In this document: in pieces, positions 61,447-64,000 of the stretch
Layout: each line of letters opens with the position of its first letter
Numbering within the stretch: position 1 is the first letter of the stretch
Assembly: GCF_016785095.1 (NCBI RefSeq)
Contig: NZ_JAEKJB010000015.1
Coordinates: forward strand, 186,001 to 250,000
Reading direction: 5' to 3'
DNA length: 64,000 bases
From: Alloalcanivorax marinus
Lineage (GTDB): Bacteria > Pseudomonadota > Gammaproteobacteria > Pseudomonadales > Alcanivoracaceae
Notes under the pieces: generated by a model
The model's database searches: none
Told to the model about the DNA's origin: nothing
Seen by the model: only the letters and a program-made list of their open reading frames with translations
Made by a program: the position numbers and the translations under genes

Positions 61447-61842
61447 TCAGAGTGTGCTCAGGTCCACGCTCACATGGGCGGCCACCACCTTCCAGCCATC
61501 CGCGAAGCGCACCCAGGTCTGCATCTGCCGCCCCACCCGCTCGGTGACGCCGTCACGGAATTGGGTGCTGACCGTGGCGTAGTCGTCACCGAAGGTGGTG
61601 ATCACGGTATTGAACAGTTTGCGGCCCGGGCCCACCGGCTGGCACTGGCGCCGGTAGCGGGCGATTTGCTCGCCGCCATGCAGGTTCTCCGCCACGCCGT
61701 AGCGTACCGTGGCGGCGTGATCCCAGAAGTAGCCATCCAGCACCTCCAGGTTGTTATCCAGTAGCGCCCGCTCGTAATCCTCGAAGGCGGTGCGTACTTC
61801 CGCCACCATCCGGGGCAGGTTGATTTCCGGTGAAGCCGTCAT
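61447..61842 (-). CDS. AtzH/HpxZ-like protein (DUF3225)
   Basis: 131 aa, SnoaL-like fold. LDGYFWDHAATVRYGVAENL and QMQTWVRFADGWKVVAAHVS are the family's signature strings. AtzH and HpxZ go with amidases in cyanuric-acid/biuret and oxalurate (uric acid) breakdown. It follows the cysteine hydrolase by one base. Confidence 0.88.
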   Translation of the reverse strand: MTASPEINLPRMVAEVRTAFEDYERALLDNNLEVLDGYFWDHAATVRYGVAENLHGGEQIARYRRQCQPVGPGRKLFNTVITTFGDDYATVSTQFRDGVTERVGRQMQTWVRFADGWKVVAAHVSVDLSTL

Positions 61843-61843
61843 A

Positions 61844-62527
61844 TCAGGATTCCTTTTTCGTGGCCTGTGTCAGGGCCACGTCCAGGGCGGCCAGACCGGC
61901 CACCTGGCCGACGATGCCACCCTGGGCCGTGACCATTTCCAGGGTGGCCCGTTTGAATTCGGGGAAATAACTTTCCGTGACATCCTCGATCAGCAGGCCG
62001 CGATAGCCTCGGTCGCAGGCTTCGCGCATGCTGGTCTGCACGCACACTTCGGTGGTGACGCCGGCGAACAACAACGCCTCGATGCCGGCCTCGCGCAGCC
62101 GCCGGTCCAGGCCGGTGGCGTAAAACATGCCCTTGCCCGGCTTGTCGATCACCCATTCGCCGTCCAGCGGCGCCAGCTCCGGCACGATCTGGTTGCCCGG
62201 CTCGCCGCGCACCAGGATGCGGCCCATCGGCCCCGGGTCACCGATGCGCAGACCGGGCTTGCCCTGTTGGTGTTTGGCCGGCGGGCAATCGGACAGGTCC
62301 GGGGCGTGGGATTCACGGGTGTGAATCACGGTGAGACCGTGGCGGCGCGCCAGCGCCAGCAGCTCCGCCACCGCCGGAATGATGGCGCGCAGAGGCGTCA
62401 CGTCGTTGCCCAGGGCGGCGCCGAAACCGCCCGGGTCGAGGAAGTCCCGCTGCATGTCGATCACCACCAGGGCGGTGGTGGCCGGCTCGAACCGGTAAGC
62501 GCCGGGGCGCGCCTCCACCTCGATCAT
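61844..62527 (-). CDS. Isochorismatase-family cysteine hydrolase (biuret/ureidoamide-hydrolase-like)
   Basis: 227 aa. Catalytic triad D24 (VVIDMQRDFL), Lys ~129 (VIDKPGKGMFYAT) and C162 (GVTTEVCVQTSMREA). Family members hydrolyse amides such as biuret, N-carbamoyl compounds and nicotinamide. Its ATG overlaps the ABC stop by four bases. Placement with AtzH/HpxZ-like protein and an importer points to breakdown of an imported ureide or triazine-type nitrogen source. Confidence 0.85.
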   Translation of the reverse strand: MIEVEARPGAYRFEPATTALVVIDMQRDFLDPGGFGAALGNDVTPLRAIIPAVAELLALARRHGLTVIHTRESHAPDLSDCPPAKHQQGKPGLRIGDPGPMGRILVRGEPGNQIVPELAPLDGEWVIDKPGKGMFYATGLDRRLREAGIEALLFAGVTTEVCVQTSMREACDRGYRGLLIEDVTESYFPEFKRATLEMVTAQGGIVGQVAGLAALDVALTQATKKES

Positions 62528-64000
62528 GACGCCGCCCGCTCGCCGCCGCCGGCCATGTGCGCGCCCAGCTCGGCGCGGTCGGCCCGGCCCGCCGGGGCCT
62601 CGAACACCAGCTCGCCGTCGTGGATCACCAGGATGCGGTCCGCCAGTTCCAGCAGTTCGTCCAGGTCCTCGCTGAGCAGCAGCACGGCGGCGCCCCGGTT
62701 GCGGGCGTCCATCAGCCGCTGGTGGATCATCGCCACGGAGGCGAAGTCGAGACCGAACACCGGGTTGGACACGATCAGCACGCGCACCTCCTCGGTGAGC
62801 TCCCGGGCCAGTACCGCGCGCTGCACGTTGCCGCCGGAGAGGGTGCCGATGGGCCGGTCCGGGTCCGGCGGCGTGACCTGGAAACGCTCGATCAGGCCAC
62901 GGGCCTGCTCGCGGATCACCCGGCGGCTGACCCGCCAGCCCTGGCGGCGGATCGGCGCCTGATCGAAACTGCGCAGGGCCAGGTTCTCCGCCACCGACAT
63001 GCTCGCCACGCTGGCGTTACGCAGCGGCTCCTCGGGCAGGCTGTGCACGCCCCGGTCGAGCATTTCCCGGCGGCTGGCATGGTAGGGCTCGCCGTGCACG
63101 CGCACCGCGCCGGCTTCCCGTTTGCGCTGGCCCAGCAGGGCCTCGGTGAGCTCCCGCTGGCCGTTGCCGGAGATGCCGGCCACGCCCAGGATCTCCCCGG
63201 GCCGCACCACGAAGGAGGCGCCGTGCACGGCGCGCACGCCCTTGTCGTTGTTTACCTCCAGGCCGGCCACTTCCAGGGCCGGCCCGCGATCCGGGTCCAC
63301 CGGCGGTCGTTCGCCGGCCACGGTGCGGTCGTCGCTGCGCCCCATCATCCATTCGGCCAGCGCCTCCGGGCTGGTGTCCGCCACCTTGCAGCTGCCCACC
63401 AGGGCGCCTTTGCGCAGCACGGTGACGTCGTCGGCGAAGGCGGTTACCTCGCGGAATTTATGGGTGATCATCAGCACCGACACCTGGCCGTCGTGGGCCA
63501 GATCGCGCATCAGCCCCAAGACTTCATCCGCTTCCTGGGGGGTGAGCACCGAGGTGGGTTCGTCGAGAATGATCAGGCGCCGGTCCAGATACAGCTGCTT
63601 GAGGATTTCCAGCTTCTGTTTTTCGCCGGCGGCCAGGGCCGCCACCGGCCGGTCCGGGTCCAGCTTGAACGGCATTCCGTCCATGAAGGCGCTCAGCCGT
63701 TCGCGCTCCGCCTTCCAGTGAATGCGCGCCGGCAGATCGCCCCGCGCCAGCACCAGGTTCTCGGCCACGGTGAGCCCGGGGGCCACGGTGAAATGCTGGT
63801 ACACCATGCCGATGCCCAGGCCGTGGGCGTCCCGGGGCAAACGCACGGCGTACTCCCGGTCGTCCACCAGGATGTTGCCCTCGTCCAGGGGCGAGTAGCC
63901 CACCAGCCCCTTCACCAGGGTGCTCTTGCCGGCGCCGTTCTCGCCCAGCAGGGCGTGCACGGTGCCGGCGCGCACCGTCAGGGACACCTTGTCCAGGGCC
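62524..64000 (-). CDS. Nucleoside/BMP-type ABC ATPase, tandem domains (5' end cut by window edge)
   Basis: About 492 codons visible, open to the edge; family length is ~500-510 aa, so a few residues are missing. The first ABC domain has Walker A LGENGAGKSTLVKGL and DRRLIILDEPTSVLTPQEAD; the second has ISGNGQRELTEALLG and TLSGGNVQRAVLARELTE, with Walker A weak, as usual. YufO/NupO-type ATPases serve BMP-family importers of nucleosides or purine-like compounds. Binding protein and permeases would lie beyond the edge. Confidence 0.9.
   Translation of the reverse strand, partial: ALDKVSLTVRAGTVHALLGENGAGKSTLVKGLVGYSPLDEGNILVDDREYAVRLPRDAHGLGIGMVYQHFTVAPGLTVAENLVLARGDLPARIHWKAERERLSAFMDGMPFKLDPDRPVAALAAGEKQKLEILKQLYLDRRLIILDEPTSVLTPQEADEVLGLMRDLAHDGQVSVLMITHKFREVTAFADDVTVLRKGALVGSCKVADTSPEALAEWMMGRSDDRTVAGERPPVDPDRGPALEVAGLEVNNDKGVRAVHGASFVVRPGEILGVAGISGNGQRELTEALLGQRKREAGAVRVHGEPYHASRREMLDRGVHSLPEEPLRNASVASMSVAENLALRSFDQAPIRRQGWRVSRRVIREQARGLIERFQVTPPDPDRPIGTLSGGNVQRAVLARELTEEVRVLIVSNPVFGLDFASVAMIHQRLMDARNRGAAVLLLSEDLDELLELADRILVIHDGELVFEAPAGRADRAELGAHMAGGGERAAS

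Overview
The window is GC-rich bacterial DNA (I estimate about 65-68% by eye) carrying typical gammaproteobacterial core genes: typA, trmL, yibN-like/grxC/secB, envC/ctpA/yibQ-like, hisB-H-A-F, asmA, mutY/yggX and tRNA-Phe. Gene content, GC-rich codon use and REP palindromes suit an Alcanivorax-like member of the Oceanospirillales/Pseudomonadales. That placement is inference; there is no 16S here.

Region 1 (1-25,900) is mostly conserved chromosome. A YejM/PbgA-type inner-membrane protein (partial) and a translationally coupled pair (UUP1-type membrane protein plus ATP-grasp ligase) precede typA. TrmL, SecB, GrxC and a rhodanese follow, then EnvC-CtpA-YibQ, a BASS symporter, two tandem MORN-variant proteins, ArfB, and the hisB-hisH-hisA-hisF-yaiI transcript. 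Next come a PanZ-like GNAT protein, an orphan 7TMR-DISM histidine kinase, and asmA-mutY-yggX. REP palindromes lie between several genes and provide the stop codons of at least three of them. tRNA-Phe is followed by an unusual ~171-nt tandem array made of tRNA-3'-end mimics, hairpins and terminators.

Region 2 (26,500-51,800) is the most interesting part. A 4,050-aa filamentous-haemagglutinin-type exoprotein (TpsA) sits beside a LuxR solo. Three operons surround it: STN-TonB fusion / ECF sigma / FecR on the plus strand, and TpsB / DUF2341-LamG-ExbB fusion / ExbD / TonB / porin / coiled-coil protein / YbjN on the minus strand, plus a small secreted protein. This looks like a two-partner secretion system with its own proton-motive-force motor and its own surface-signalling sigma switch. 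Near-identical 18-bp direct-repeat elements lie upstream of the exoprotein and of the TpsB-motor operon. An intrinsic terminator sits in what would be the leader of the latter.

Region 3 (51,900-64,000) looks like nitrogen scavenging. A sigma-54-type promoter precedes a TIM-barrel isomerase, a membrane desaturase/hydroxylase-fold protein and a NitT/TauT-type ABC importer. Then come a TetR regulator, a type III glutamine synthetase-like ligase divergent from an alpha/beta hydrolase (with a palindromic operator between them), a MepM-type endopeptidase, and an operon of AtzH/HpxZ-like protein, cysteine hydrolase and a nucleoside/BMP-type ABC ATPase that runs off the right edge.
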